The position numbers were made by a program, and so were the translations under genes. A DNA stretch of 64,000 nucleotides from an uncultured Bacillota bacterium (GTDB lineage Bacteria > Bacillota > Clostridia > Lachnospirales > Lachnospiraceae). The stretch lies in NCBI GenBank assembly GCA_905200905.1, contig CAJKMA010000001.1, forward strand, positions 1 through 64,000. The letters run 5' to 3'. Below, piece by piece: positions 1-8,026 of this stretch (its first letter is position 1; each line of letters opens with the position of its first letter). The notes under the pieces are model-generated. The model made no database searches and had not been told where the DNA came from. It worked only from the letters and a program-made list of their open reading frames with translations.

Positions 1-1043
1 ACTTAAAGAAGAGATTAGGACGTATCATCGTTGGTTATACATACGGAAAAGTTTCTGAGCAGAAACCAGTAACAGCACACGATCTTCACGCAGAAGGTGC
101 TATGTGTGCCCTGTTAAAAGATGCTCTGAAACCAAACCTGGTTCAGACTCTGGAGCATGTACCGGCTATCGTACACGGTGGCCCATTTGCAAACATTGCT
201 CATGGATGTAACTCTGTAATCGCAACAAAGATGGCGATGAAATTAGGTGATTATGCAATCACAGAAGCAGGTTTCGGCGCTGACCTTGGTGCAGAGAAAT
301 TCCTGGATATTAAATGTCGTATGGCTGGTCTTACACCAAGTGCAGTTGTTATCGTTGCAACAGTACGTGCACTGAAATACAATGGTGGTGTGCCAAAAGC
401 AGACCTGAACAATGAAAATCTGGAAGCACTGGAAAAAGGTCTTCCAAACTTACTGAAACACGTAAGTAATATCAAAAATGTTTACAAACTTCCATGTGTT
501 GTTGCAATCAATGCATTCCCAACTGATACCAAGGCAGAACTTGACCTGGTAGAAAGAAAATGTAAAGAACTGGGCGTAAACGTTGCACTTTCCGAAGTAT
601 GGGCAAAAGGCGGCGAAGGCGGTGTAGCTCTTGCAAAAGAAGTAATCCGTCTGGTAGAAGAACCAAACGACTTCAGCTATTCTTATGAACTGGAAGGAAG
701 CATTGAAGATAAACTGAACCAGATCGTACAGAAGATTTATGGTGGTAAGAGAGTTGTCCTTACAGCAAATGCACAGAAACAGGCAAAACAGTTAGAAGCT
801 TTAGGATACGGAAACTGTCCAATCTGTGTAGCGAAGACACAGTACAGCCTCACAGATGACCAGACAAAACTGGGTGCACCAACAGACTTCGAAGTAACGG
901 TACGTAACCTGAAGATTTCTGCAGGAGCAGGATTCGTAGTAGCGCTCACCGGTGAAATCATGACCATGCCAGGACTTCCAAAAGTACCAGCAGCAGAGAG
1001 AATCGATGTAGATGAAACAGGAAAGATTTCCGGTCTGTTCTAA
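1..1043 (+). CDS. fhs: Formate-tetrahydrofolate ligase, C-terminal part (5' end outside window)
   Basis: ATP-dependent activation of formate to 10-formyl-tetrahydrofolate in the cytoplasm, the entry step of the methyl branch of the Wood-Ljungdahl pathway and of one-carbon metabolism. The frame is open from base 3 and gives about 346 residues, against roughly 556 in full-length enzymes, so the N-terminal third with the P-loop lies to the left. Recognisable family stretches include VHGGPFANIAHGCNS, ITEAGFGADLGAEKF and the C-terminal LTGEIMTMPGLPK. It is followed closely by fchA and folD, forming a methyl-branch cluster. Identity is certain; only the start is missing. Confidence 0.97.
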   Translation, partial: LKKRLGRIIVGYTYGKVSEQKPVTAHDLHAEGAMCALLKDALKPNLVQTLEHVPAIVHGGPFANIAHGCNSVIATKMAMKLGDYAITEAGFGADLGAEKFLDIKCRMAGLTPSAVVIVATVRALKYNGGVPKADLNNENLEALEKGLPNLLKHVSNIKNVYKLPCVVAINAFPTDTKAELDLVERKCKELGVNVALSEVWAKGGEGGVALAKEVIRLVEEPNDFSYSYELEGSIEDKLNQIVQKIYGGKRVVLTANAQKQAKQLEALGYGNCPICVAKTQYSLTDDQTKLGAPTDFEVTVRNLKISAGAGFVVALTGEIMTMPGLPKVPAAERIDVDETGKISGLF

Positions 1044-1080
1044 TTCTAAGAAGGCAGGAAGGTTTAAGGAGGATACAGAA

Positions 1081-1710
1081 ATGGGATTTTCAACCGTTCC
1101 ATGTAATGAATTTGTAGAAGTATTAGCATCTAAGGCTCCGGTTCCAGGTGGCGGCGGTGCATCTGCTTTGGTAGGTGCTGTAGGTACTGCTCTTGGAAAC
1201 ATGGTAGGAAGCCTTACCGTAGGTAAGAAAAAATATGCGGAAGTAGAAGAAGAAATGTGGGAGTTAAAGAAAAAATGTGATGAACTCCAGAAAGATTTTC
1301 TTCGCCTGATTGAGAGAGATGCAGAAGTATTTGAACCTCTTTCAAAAGCATATGGTATGCCCAGAGCAACAGAAGAAGAAAAAGCTGAAAAAGCCAGAGT
1401 AATGGAAATCGTTCTGAAAGACGCATGTTCCGTACCAATGGAAATTATGGAAAAATGTTGTGAAGCTATTGAAGTAATTGTAGAGTTTGCGGCAAAAGGA
1501 TCTACACTTGCTATCAGCGATGCAGGTGTTGGTGCAGCATTCTGTAAAGCAGCTTTAAAAGGTGCCAGCTTAAATGTTTATATCAATACAAAATCTATGG
1601 CTGATAGAGCATATGCAGAAGAATTGAACAAGAAAGCAGATGCTATGTTGGAAAAGTACACAAAGATTGCGGATGAAACGTTTGACAGTGTATTATCCAG
1701 ATTGAAATAA
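1081..1710 (+). CDS. fchA: Methenyl-tetrahydrofolate cyclohydrolase / formiminotransferase-cyclodeaminase family
   Basis: A 209-residue protein of the FTCD_C (cyclodeaminase/cyclohydrolase) family. It is expected to interconvert 10-formyl- and 5,10-methenyl-tetrahydrofolate. The N-terminal segment APVPGGGGASALVGAVG is the characteristic glycine-rich motif, and the rest is predicted helical. The start at 1081 is preferred over an upstream in-frame ATG at 1012 because AAGGAGG lies just before it and the upstream extension overlaps fhs. It sits between fhs and folD. The neighbouring FolD seems to lack key cyclohydrolase residues, so this protein is the likely cyclohydrolase of the pathway (inference). 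Confidence 0.9.
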   Translation: MGFSTVPCNEFVEVLASKAPVPGGGGASALVGAVGTALGNMVGSLTVGKKKYAEVEEEMWELKKKCDELQKDFLRLIERDAEVFEPLSKAYGMPRATEEEKAEKARVMEIVLKDACSVPMEIMEKCCEAIEVIVEFAAKGSTLAISDAGVGAAFCKAALKGASLNVYINTKSMADRAYAEELNKKADAMLEKYTKIADETFDSVLSRLK

Positions 1711-1755
1711 TCAGTTTTATTTACAAGAGAAGACTTTTAGGAGGATGCTAATATC

Positions 1756-2607
1756 ATGGCAAAGAGATTACTTGGTAAAGAAGTAACAGCAGCATTAAAT
1801 GAAAGAATTAAAGCAGATGTTGCTGCATTAGAAGCAAAAGGAGTAAAACCTACTCTGGGTATCATCCGTGTAGGAGAAAACGAAAGCGATATTTCCTACG
1901 AAAGAGGAGCAACAAAACGCTGCGAAACATTAGGTGTTGCATGTGAAAAGATTTTACTTCCCGCAGATGTATCACAGGAAGAATTACTGGCAGTAATTGA
2001 TAAAGTGAATAAAAATGACAACATTCATGGAGTATTATTATTCCGTCCTCTTCCAAAACATTTAGATCAGTCTGTGATTGAAAATGCACTTGATCCTGCA
2101 AAAGACGTTGACTGTATGACAGATGGTTCTATGTCCGGTGTATTCACAGGAAAGAATGTAGGATTCCCTCCATGTACACCACAGGCATGTATGGAAATTT
2201 TAGACCACTACGGAATTGACTGTACAGGTAAAAAAGCAGTGGTAGTTGGAAGAAGTCTTGTAGTAGGTAAACCGGCAGCTATGATGCTGATTAAGAAAAA
2301 TGCAACGGTTACCGTATGCCATACAAGAACTGTAGATATGCCATCTGTTGTAAAAGAAGCAGATATTGTCATTGTAGCAGCAGGTCGTGCAGGTGTGGTA
2401 GATGACACCTATTTAAGAGAAGGACAGGTTGTTATTGATGTTGGTATCAATGTAAACGCAGAAGGAAAACTTTGCGGAGATGTTGATTTTGAAAAAGCTG
2501 AACCAATTGTAGAAGCAATTACTCCTGTACCGGGCGGTGTTGGAAGTGTTACAACTTCTGTATTGGTTGGACATGTGGTAGAAGCAGCAAAGAGAAAATT
2601 TGCTTAA
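1756..2607 (+). CDS. folD: Methylene-tetrahydrofolate dehydrogenase, FolD family (probably monofunctional)
   Basis: 283 residues, the usual FolD length. It carries the Rossmann motif VVVGRSLVVGKP (about 165-176) and the C-terminal PVPGGVGSVT signature. It should oxidise or reduce the methylene/methenyl-tetrahydrofolate pair with NAD(P). Aligned by eye to E. coli FolD, the catalytic tyrosine is kept (Y48), but the lysine four residues later is Ala52, and the ILVQLPLP motif reads VLLFRPLP, replacing the conserved Gln by Phe96. The KDVD aspartates (117, 119) are kept. Those Lys and Gln residues are needed for cyclohydrolase chemistry, so the protein is probably a dehydrogenase only and relies on FchA upstream. 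Start 1756 has AGGAGGATGCTAATATC before it. Confidence 0.93.
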   Translation: MAKRLLGKEVTAALNERIKADVAALEAKGVKPTLGIIRVGENESDISYERGATKRCETLGVACEKILLPADVSQEELLAVIDKVNKNDNIHGVLLFRPLPKHLDQSVIENALDPAKDVDCMTDGSMSGVFTGKNVGFPPCTPQACMEILDHYGIDCTGKKAVVVGRSLVVGKPAAMMLIKKNATVTVCHTRTVDMPSVVKEADIVIVAAGRAGVVDDTYLREGQVVIDVGINVNAEGKLCGDVDFEKAEPIVEAITPVPGGVGSVTTSVLVGHVVEAAKRKFA

Positions 2608-2620
2608 TGAATTTTTCAGA

Positions 2621-2651
2621 CCCCGTAAATCAAGGATTTACGGGGTTTTTT
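2621..2651 (+). terminator. Rho-independent terminator after folD
   Basis: A perfect 11-bp stem (CCCCGTAAATC and GATTTACGGGG) with a 3-nt loop, followed by six T. It begins 13 nt after the folD stop and closes the fhs-fchA-folD unit. The T-run is on the plus side; the opposite-strand gene ends at 2670. Confidence 0.93.
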
Positions 2652-2669
2652 CTTTGTTTTTATTCTCTT

Positions 2670-3425
2670 CTATTGAAATTCAGTCATATTTTTGCGAAAC
2701 CATAAAGGTAGATGATTTCGTTGGCAGCGCAGATTTTTTCTGGCATCAATGGAAACAGATTGAAAAAATACTTTCCAAAGTCGGATATACTGGTCATTTT
2801 CGTTTTTTTCTTCTTCCATGTAGGAGAGTTCGTCTTTGGTAACAGTAGTTAAAAAAGATGAGGAATCTTTTGGGTGTATCACAGAGAGCATCCTGGTTTT
2901 ATCTGTTATCATCCAGTCTTCGGAGGGCATCCGGTCTTCAAAGTGAGGAAAAAGAAGGGTGAGAATGTTACATTTAGGTTCAATCACAGAAAAAAACGCC
3001 TGATTGTTAAGTCTAGAAAAGCGAAGAAATTCCCGAAATTGATGACATTCATTGTAAACCTTTCTTTTTAATTCAAAAACAGTAGCGACCTGTGGCATAT
3101 GAAACATGTGGAGGATATTGGAACCAACGGAAAATCCAAGAACCAGAAATCGGTAAATACTGTCCAACTTGTAGGGATGGAAGGACATGGCAGCAGCATA
3201 AACCCATTCATAGGCTTCTGGACATATTTTCTTTTGGATAGAACGGATGACCTTGTCTGTCTTTTCGCGATCTTTCTCTACATGACGATATTCACAGAAA
3301 AGCTCCAGATTTCCTATAGGTTCTGTAAGAAGCCGAATATTAGAGTGCCCCAATCTGGCTGCCCAGGCATCATAAATGCAAGTCATCATAGATTCAAAAT
3401 CGTCTTTACAAGTAAAAATTACCAT
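2670..3425 (-). CDS. Putative DNA metabolism protein, TIGR03915/DUF4130-type
   Basis: A 251-residue soluble protein of the family always found beside the radical SAM protein encoded upstream of it. The N-terminus (IFTCKDDFESMMTCIYDAWA) and the mid-part FREFLRFSRL are what I recognise. The C-terminal half corresponds to the DUF4130 region. The family is annotated as probable DNA metabolism or repair, but its activity is unknown to me. The start has AAGGAGA a few bases upstream and lies 29 nt after the upstream stop, so it is the second gene of a two-gene operon. The LexA-like boxes in the operon promoter support a DNA damage role. Confidence 0.8.
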   Translation of the reverse strand: MVIFTCKDDFESMMTCIYDAWAARLGHSNIRLLTEPIGNLELFCEYRHVEKDREKTDKVIRSIQKKICPEAYEWVYAAAMSFHPYKLDSIYRFLVLGFSVGSNILHMFHMPQVATVFELKRKVYNECHQFREFLRFSRLNNQAFFSVIEPKCNILTLLFPHFEDRMPSEDWMITDKTRMLSVIHPKDSSSFLTTVTKDELSYMEEEKNENDQYIRLWKVFFQSVSIDARKNLRCQRNHLPLWFRKNMTEFQ

Positions 3426-3454
3426 AAAAATCTCCTTTTTTATTATGGATGAAT

Positions 3455-4921
3455 TTATAATTGACCGGATAGAGTTTTTTGGTGGTCTTCCACCGTGGGA
3501 GGAACAGAAAGAAAGCCATCCTCGAAGAGAGAAAGTTGCTGGTAGGTGGCGGAATTTCCTAATTTCTGAGAAATTGGAGAGTCTTCACAGGTAAGCTGTC
3601 TGGTGATGAAATTCTCTTCGATAGGAATACGGTATAGCATACGTCCATTGCAGGTAATGAAATACTGGGCTCTTTTTAATACTACTCCCATATGTTTTAG
3701 AGAGGTAAAATCCAAAGAGCCCAAGCGGCGGGCCTGGATAATGCGCCAGGCAGATTTTGTGCCGATTCCAGGGACTTTTAATAAGTCACTGTAGGAGGCA
3801 GAAAGGACCTCCACGGGAAAAAACTCCAGATGTCCAAGTGCCCAGTTACATTTTGGATCCAGAAGAAGATTAAAATTAGGTCTTGCAGGGCTTAATAAAT
3901 CTTCTGCATGAAATCCATAATAACGTAAAAGCCAGTCTGCCTGATAAAGACGGTGTTCTCGAAGAAGAGGTGGCGCGGTATCTAAAGCAGGCAGGGCACT
4001 GTCCTGATTCAAGGGTACATAGGCAGAGAAAAAAACTCTTTTTAAATCAAATTGTTGATACAGGGTTTGTGTGATTTTTAAAAGTTCATAATCATTTTCT
4101 GGTGTGGCGCCAATAATCATCTGTGTACTCTGACCGGCAGGAACAAAAAGGGGTGTCCCAGAGGAGGACAGAGACGTTTTTCTCCTGCCTCCTGAAGAGA
4201 GGTGATTCTCTAAAGGAATGGGAGTTTTTGAAAAGATACTGTTTGAGAGATATCGGTTTCCATAGTGGCGTTCCATGGAGGGGGATTGGCCAAGCGCTAG
4301 GCGATGATGGACAATCTGCTTCTGAATCTGTTTCATGGGTCTTAAAATTGCCTGGTGTGTTTTGCAGGGGGCGAGACTTTGTAAACTTTGGGCAGTGGGA
4401 AGTTCCATATTTACGCTCATGCGGTCTGCCAAATACCCTACTTGTTCAATAATAGAGGCATCTGCTCCTGGGACGGCTTTTGCGTGGATGTAACCATGAA
4501 AGTGATATTTCGTCCGAAGGAGATACAAAGTTTCATACATAAGCTCCATGGTATGGGTAGGATTTTTTAAAACACCAGAGCTTAAAAACAGACCTTCAAT
4601 GTAATTTCGTTTATAAAACTCAACCGTAATTCTACAAAGTTCTTCCGGAGTGAAAGAAGTTCTGATTCGGTCATTAGAACGGCGGTTTAGACAATATTTG
4701 CAGTCATAGACACATTCATTGGACAGCAGAACCTTTAATAAGGAAATACACCGTCCATCAGCAGAAAAGCTGTGGCAAATTCCACTGGCACAAGAGTTTC
4801 CCAAGTGTTTTGATTGTCCACGGCGATTTACGCCGCTGGAAGTACAGGCTACATCATATTTTGCAGCATCAGATAAAATTTTCAGTTTTTCTTCTAAAGT
4901 CAGTTCAGATGAAAAATTCAT
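3455..4921 (-). CDS. Putative DNA modification/repair radical SAM protein (TIGR03916-type)
   Basis: 488 residues. The radical SAM cysteines C70, C74 and C77 occur in NECVYDCKYCLNR, and further cysteines at 26, 44, 49 and 58 precede them. Near the C-terminus a helix-hairpin-helix-like element (LLKVPGIGTKSAWRIIQARR) suggests nucleic acid binding. Start 4921 is chosen over the longer frame at 4993 because CGAGGTGG precedes it and the extra residues would overlap the promoter. It pairs with the DUF4130-type gene downstream, the constant partner in this family. The substrate is unknown. The SOS-type promoter supports a damage-inducible repair role. Confidence 0.85.
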   Translation of the reverse strand: MNFSSELTLEEKLKILSDAAKYDVACTSSGVNRRGQSKHLGNSCASGICHSFSADGRCISLLKVLLSNECVYDCKYCLNRRSNDRIRTSFTPEELCRITVEFYKRNYIEGLFLSSGVLKNPTHTMELMYETLYLLRTKYHFHGYIHAKAVPGADASIIEQVGYLADRMSVNMELPTAQSLQSLAPCKTHQAILRPMKQIQKQIVHHRLALGQSPSMERHYGNRYLSNSIFSKTPIPLENHLSSGGRRKTSLSSSGTPLFVPAGQSTQMIIGATPENDYELLKITQTLYQQFDLKRVFFSAYVPLNQDSALPALDTAPPLLREHRLYQADWLLRYYGFHAEDLLSPARPNFNLLLDPKCNWALGHLEFFPVEVLSASYSDLLKVPGIGTKSAWRIIQARRLGSLDFTSLKHMGVVLKRAQYFITCNGRMLYRIPIEENFITRQLTCEDSPISQKLGNSATYQQLSLFEDGFLSVPPTVEDHQKTLSGQL

Positions 4922-4938
4922 AATCCACCTCGTATAAT

Positions 4939-5000
4939 CGAATGTATGTTCTGTTTTTATTATAAACAAATAAAAGAAAAAAGTCAAGAACAAATGTTCG
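4939..5000 (-). promoter_or_regulatory. Sigma-A promoter with two LexA-like (SOS) boxes
   Basis: On the minus strand, TTGACT (4982-4987) and TATAAT (4959-4964) are separated by exactly 17 bp. A palindrome, AGAACAAATGTTCG (plus strand, 4987-5000), abuts the -35, and CGAATGTATGTTCT (4939-4952) covers the expected transcription start. Both resemble the Gram-positive LexA/DinR box CGAACnnnnGTTCG: the first has one mismatch and the second two. Repressor bound at either site would block RNA polymerase. The promoter drives the radical SAM / DUF4130 pair. Confidence 0.8.
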
Positions 5001-5060
5001 TATGTTCTGATTTGAAATCCAGTTACATATAATATAGCAATATGATTAAGGAGGTATTTT

Positions 5061-6530
5061 ATGGATACATATAATATTTATAAAGACATACAGGCACGTA
5101 CAAATGGGGAAATTTACATTGGAGTGGTGGGGCCTGTCCGCACAGGAAAGTCTACCTTTGTCCGTAGATTTATGGAATTAGCTGCACTGCCAAATATGGA
5201 AGAAAATCAGAGAAAGGAAGTAAGGGACCAGCTTCCGTTAAGTGGCTCTGGTAAGCTGATTACTACAGTAGAGCCCAAATTCATTCCAAAAGAAGCTGCC
5301 AGGATTCAGATTGGCGAGGAGGTAGACGCTAAAATCCGTCTGATTGACTGTGTAGGTTTTCTGGTGCCAGATGCAGCAGGCAACATGGAAGACGGAAAAG
5401 AGAGAATGGTGAAAACTCCTTGGTTTGGGTATGAAATTCCTTTTCATCAGGCGGCAGAGGTAGGAACCAGAAAAGTTATTGAAGAACATTCTAGTATAGG
5501 ATTTGTATTGACTTGTGATGGTTCTTTTGGGGAGATTCCAAGAGAACAGTTTGTAGAAAGTGAAGAAAAGACGGTAGCAGAATTAAAAAAGACAGGGAAG
5601 CCATTTTTAATTTTGGTGAATTCTCAGAAACCTTATAAAGAAGAGACTTTGCAGTTGGTGGAAGAGTTGAAAAAGAAGTATGATGCAGGAGTCTTGAGTT
5701 TAAATTGTGAGCAATTGCGAAAAGAAGATGTTTCTAGGATTTTGGAAAAACTATTGTATGAATTCCCTGTGGTGCAAATGGAGTTTTATATTCCGAAATG
5801 GGTAGAAATGTTACCAGCAGATCATTATGTGAAAGAAAGTCTGTTGACACAGGTGAAAGAATGCATGGGAAAAGTGAAATACGTGAAGGATGTGCCAAAA
5901 GACTCTTTTTTGACGAATTGTGAATATATATCTGGTATGAAAACTGACAAAATTGATTTATCTACCGGAAAAGTGCGGGTTCGGGTGGATATGGATGAAG
6001 CATGGTATTATGAAGTTCTCAGTGAAATGACAGGGGTAGAGATTTCTGATGAATATGAATTGATTCATACTATGCAGGAGTTAGCTGCCATGAAGCAGGA
6101 ATACGTGAAGGTACAGGGTGCTATTTCCTCGGTGCATGGGAAAGGATATGGAGTTGTTACACCAGATAAAAGTGAAATAAAACTGGAAGACCCTGTAGTA
6201 ATTAAACAGGGCAGCAAGTATGGAGTAAAAATCAAATCGGTCAGTCCTTCTATTCATATGATACGAGCAAATATTGAAACAGAAATCGCGCCCATTGTTG
6301 GAAGTGAAGAACAGGCCAAAGATTTGATTGCTTATATTAAGAACAGCGAAGAGCGTAAGGAAAGTATTTGGCAGACCAATATTTTCGGAAAATCCATAGA
6401 AGAATTGGTGGAGGACGGAATTCACACCAAATTGGTACAAATTGGAGAAGAAAGTCAGGTGAAACTCCAAGATACTATGCAAAAAATTGTGAATGACAGC
6501 AAAGGCGGCATGGTGTGCATTATCATTTAG
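5061..6530 (+). CDS. spoIVA: Stage IV sporulation protein A (spore coat assembly ATPase)
   Basis: 489 residues, close to the 492 of Bacillus subtilis SpoIVA. The Walker A motif GPVRTGKST is at 24-32. The C-terminus ends in the family-typical hydrophobic GGMVCIII. SpoIVA polymerises on the forespore surface, hydrolysing ATP, and forms the basement layer on which the coat assembles. Start 5061 has TAAGGAGG at good spacing. A sequence CATATAAT (5026-5033) resembles a sigma-E -10 element, which would fit mother-cell expression, but I cannot find a convincing -35. The gene shows the organism sporulates or descends from a spore former. Confidence 0.97.
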   Translation: MDTYNIYKDIQARTNGEIYIGVVGPVRTGKSTFVRRFMELAALPNMEENQRKEVRDQLPLSGSGKLITTVEPKFIPKEAARIQIGEEVDAKIRLIDCVGFLVPDAAGNMEDGKERMVKTPWFGYEIPFHQAAEVGTRKVIEEHSSIGFVLTCDGSFGEIPREQFVESEEKTVAELKKTGKPFLILVNSQKPYKEETLQLVEELKKKYDAGVLSLNCEQLRKEDVSRILEKLLYEFPVVQMEFYIPKWVEMLPADHYVKESLLTQVKECMGKVKYVKDVPKDSFLTNCEYISGMKTDKIDLSTGKVRVRVDMDEAWYYEVLSEMTGVEISDEYELIHTMQELAAMKQEYVKVQGAISSVHGKGYGVVTPDKSEIKLEDPVVIKQGSKYGVKIKSVSPSIHMIRANIETEIAPIVGSEEQAKDLIAYIKNSEERKESIWQTNIFGKSIEELVEDGIHTKLVQIGEESQVKLQDTMQKIVNDSKGGMVCIII

Positions 6531-6564
6531 ATACTATTCGGCAAGATTTTCATCTGTGTTTACG

Positions 6565-6593
6565 TTGACTTTTTTAGCCAAAAATTATATAAT
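6565..6593 (+). promoter_or_regulatory. Sigma-A promoter of the cobalamin operon
   Basis: TTGACT (6565-6570), a 17-bp spacer and TATAAT (6588-6593), near consensus. Transcription should start around 6600, just ahead of the cobalamin riboswitch. Confidence 0.85.
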
Positions 6594-6599
6594 AAACAA

Positions 6600-6730
6600 G
6601 AAAAAAAGGAAAAAACAGAACATTTTTTTGGAAGCAGGTGAAATTCCTGCGCAAGTCCGTTACTGTAAAGCCAGATACAAGAAATGTTCTGAGTGAAAAG
6701 GGAATCTGCGGCAACCGGATACCTTTGAAA
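6600..6730 (+). promoter_or_regulatory. Cobalamin riboswitch, compact (class II-like)
   Basis: The core GGAAGCAGGTGAAATTCCTG followed by a CCGTTACTGTAA segment is the conserved cobalamin aptamer. It is closed by a perfect 10-bp helix (CAGAACATTT at 6616-6625 with AAATGTTCTG at 6682-6691). The large peripheral domain of class I elements is missing: only about 20 nt separate ACTGTAA from the closing strand. A further hairpin (about 6696-6726; AAAGG/CCTTT outer stem with a GCGGCAACCG apical part) follows directly and could be the loop-loop partner. This architecture matches my memory of compact Cbl-II riboswitches that prefer methyl- or aquocobalamin. Ligand preference is inference. Confidence 0.85.
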
Positions 6731-6763
6731 GCAAGATATGATATGATTGAAAAGGTCATTTTG

Positions 6764-6798
6764 AATCCGTTGTCCAGTGGTGGCAGCGGATTTTTTTT
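6764..6798 (+). terminator. Riboswitch expression-platform terminator
   Basis: An 11-bp stem with two or three G-U pairs (6764-6774 with 6782-6792) is followed by a run of eight T. It lies between the aptamer and cbiD, so cobalamin binding probably favours early termination. Confidence 0.85.
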
Positions 6799-6844
6799 GA
6801 GGTAAGAAAAAATCCTGTTTTCGGATGAAAAAGTGAGGGCTTAC

Positions 6845-8026
6845 ATGGCACATAAAACAGGGCTGGAAGGATATTACAGCATAAAGAACAACCAAAAAAT
6901 GCGGTTTGGTTATACCACAGGCTCCTGTGCGACAGGAGCAGCGAAAGCAGCAGCCAGAATGCTTCTGGAACATTCCAAGATATCCAGAGAAACTTTAATG
7001 ACACCAAAGGGAATTTTGTTGTCTTTGGAAATCTTGCACGGAACAAGAGGAAAAGATTGGGTTTCCTGTGCAGTGAAAAAGGATGCAGGGGATGATCCAG
7101 ATATTACAGACCAATTAGAAATTTTTGCAAAAGTGGAGAAATGCACACAGCCAGGAATTCAAATTCAAGGTGGTGAAGGTGTTGGTATTGTGACTAGAAA
7201 GGGGCTGGAGCAGCCCATAGGCAGTCCGGCAATTAATAAAGTCCCACGGGCCATGATACAAAAAGAGCTGAAAGCTCTGTGCCAGGAACAGCATTATTCA
7301 GGAGGACTTGTGGTAACGATTTCAGTTCCTAGAGGACAGGAGATTGCAAGAAAAACCTTTAATCCAAGACTAGGTATTCAAGGCGGTATTTCTATACTGG
7401 GAACTTCTGGAATTGTGGAGCCCATGAGTGAAGCTGCACTGATTAAAAGTATTCAGGTGGAAATGCGCCAGAAGGTAGAAAATGGAGCAGAGTACCTTCT
7501 GATTACACCAGGAAATTATGGCGCTGCTTATGTAAAAGAACATATGGATTTACCTTTTGAAGAAAATATAAAATGCAGCAATTATGTGGGAGAAACCATA
7601 GATATGGCCCTAGATATGGGAGTAAAAGGAATTCTGTTTATTTCCCATATAGGAAAATTTGTGAAGGTGGCAGCAGGAATCATGAATACACACTCCAGAA
7701 GTGCAGATGCTAGGGCAGAAATTTTAGCAGCAAATGCTATAAGAGCCGGTATTTCCATGGAAGGAGCTAAAAAGATTTTAGATACCATTACCACAGATGA
7801 GGCTTTGTTTGTGATAAAAGAAGAAGGACTTTTTCAGCCAGTGATGAAGGAATTGACAGACCGGATTTTATATTATTTGAACCATAGAGCTTATGACAGA
7901 ATACTGTTAGGGGCAGTTTTATTTTCCAATGAGTATGGTTATCTAGGAGAGACAGACCATGTAAAAGAGTTAGAAATACTTTTAAAAGAACAGAAAAATT
8001 GGCTTACAAAGGAGGAACAAAAATGA
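6845..8026 (+). CDS. cbiD: Cobalt-precorrin-5B C1-methyltransferase
   Basis: CbiD methylates C1 of the corrin ring with S-adenosylmethionine after ring contraction and loss of acetaldehyde. The N-terminal signature RFGYTTGSCATGAAKAA is characteristic. 393 residues from the ATG at 6845, chosen because GTGAGGG lies 6-8 nt upstream; an in-frame GTG at 6833 is part of that ribosome binding site. It is the first gene after the riboswitch. Its stop overlaps the cbiL start in an ATGA arrangement, so the two are translationally coupled. Confidence 0.96.
   Translation: MAHKTGLEGYYSIKNNQKMRFGYTTGSCATGAAKAAARMLLEHSKISRETLMTPKGILLSLEILHGTRGKDWVSCAVKKDAGDDPDITDQLEIFAKVEKCTQPGIQIQGGEGVGIVTRKGLEQPIGSPAINKVPRAMIQKELKALCQEQHYSGGLVVTISVPRGQEIARKTFNPRLGIQGGISILGTSGIVEPMSEAALIKSIQVEMRQKVENGAEYLLITPGNYGAAYVKEHMDLPFEENIKCSNYVGETIDMALDMGVKGILFISHIGKFVKVAAGIMNTHSRSADARAEILAANAIRAGISMEGAKKILDTITTDEALFVIKEEGLFQPVMKELTDRILYYLNHRAYDRILLGAVLFSNEYGYLGETDHVKELEILLKEQKNWLTKEEQK

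Noticed and set aside
1012..1080. Upstream in-frame start for fchA
   Set aside because: It overlaps the fhs end and lacks a ribosome binding site; AAGGAGG stands before 1081.
801..1202. Long open frame on the minus strand over fhs and fchA
   Set aside because: It is the antisense shadow of two well-supported genes and has no family resemblance.
2600..2842. Plus-strand frame starting at the end of folD
   Set aside because: It reads straight through the terminator hairpin and the antisense of the DUF4130-type gene.
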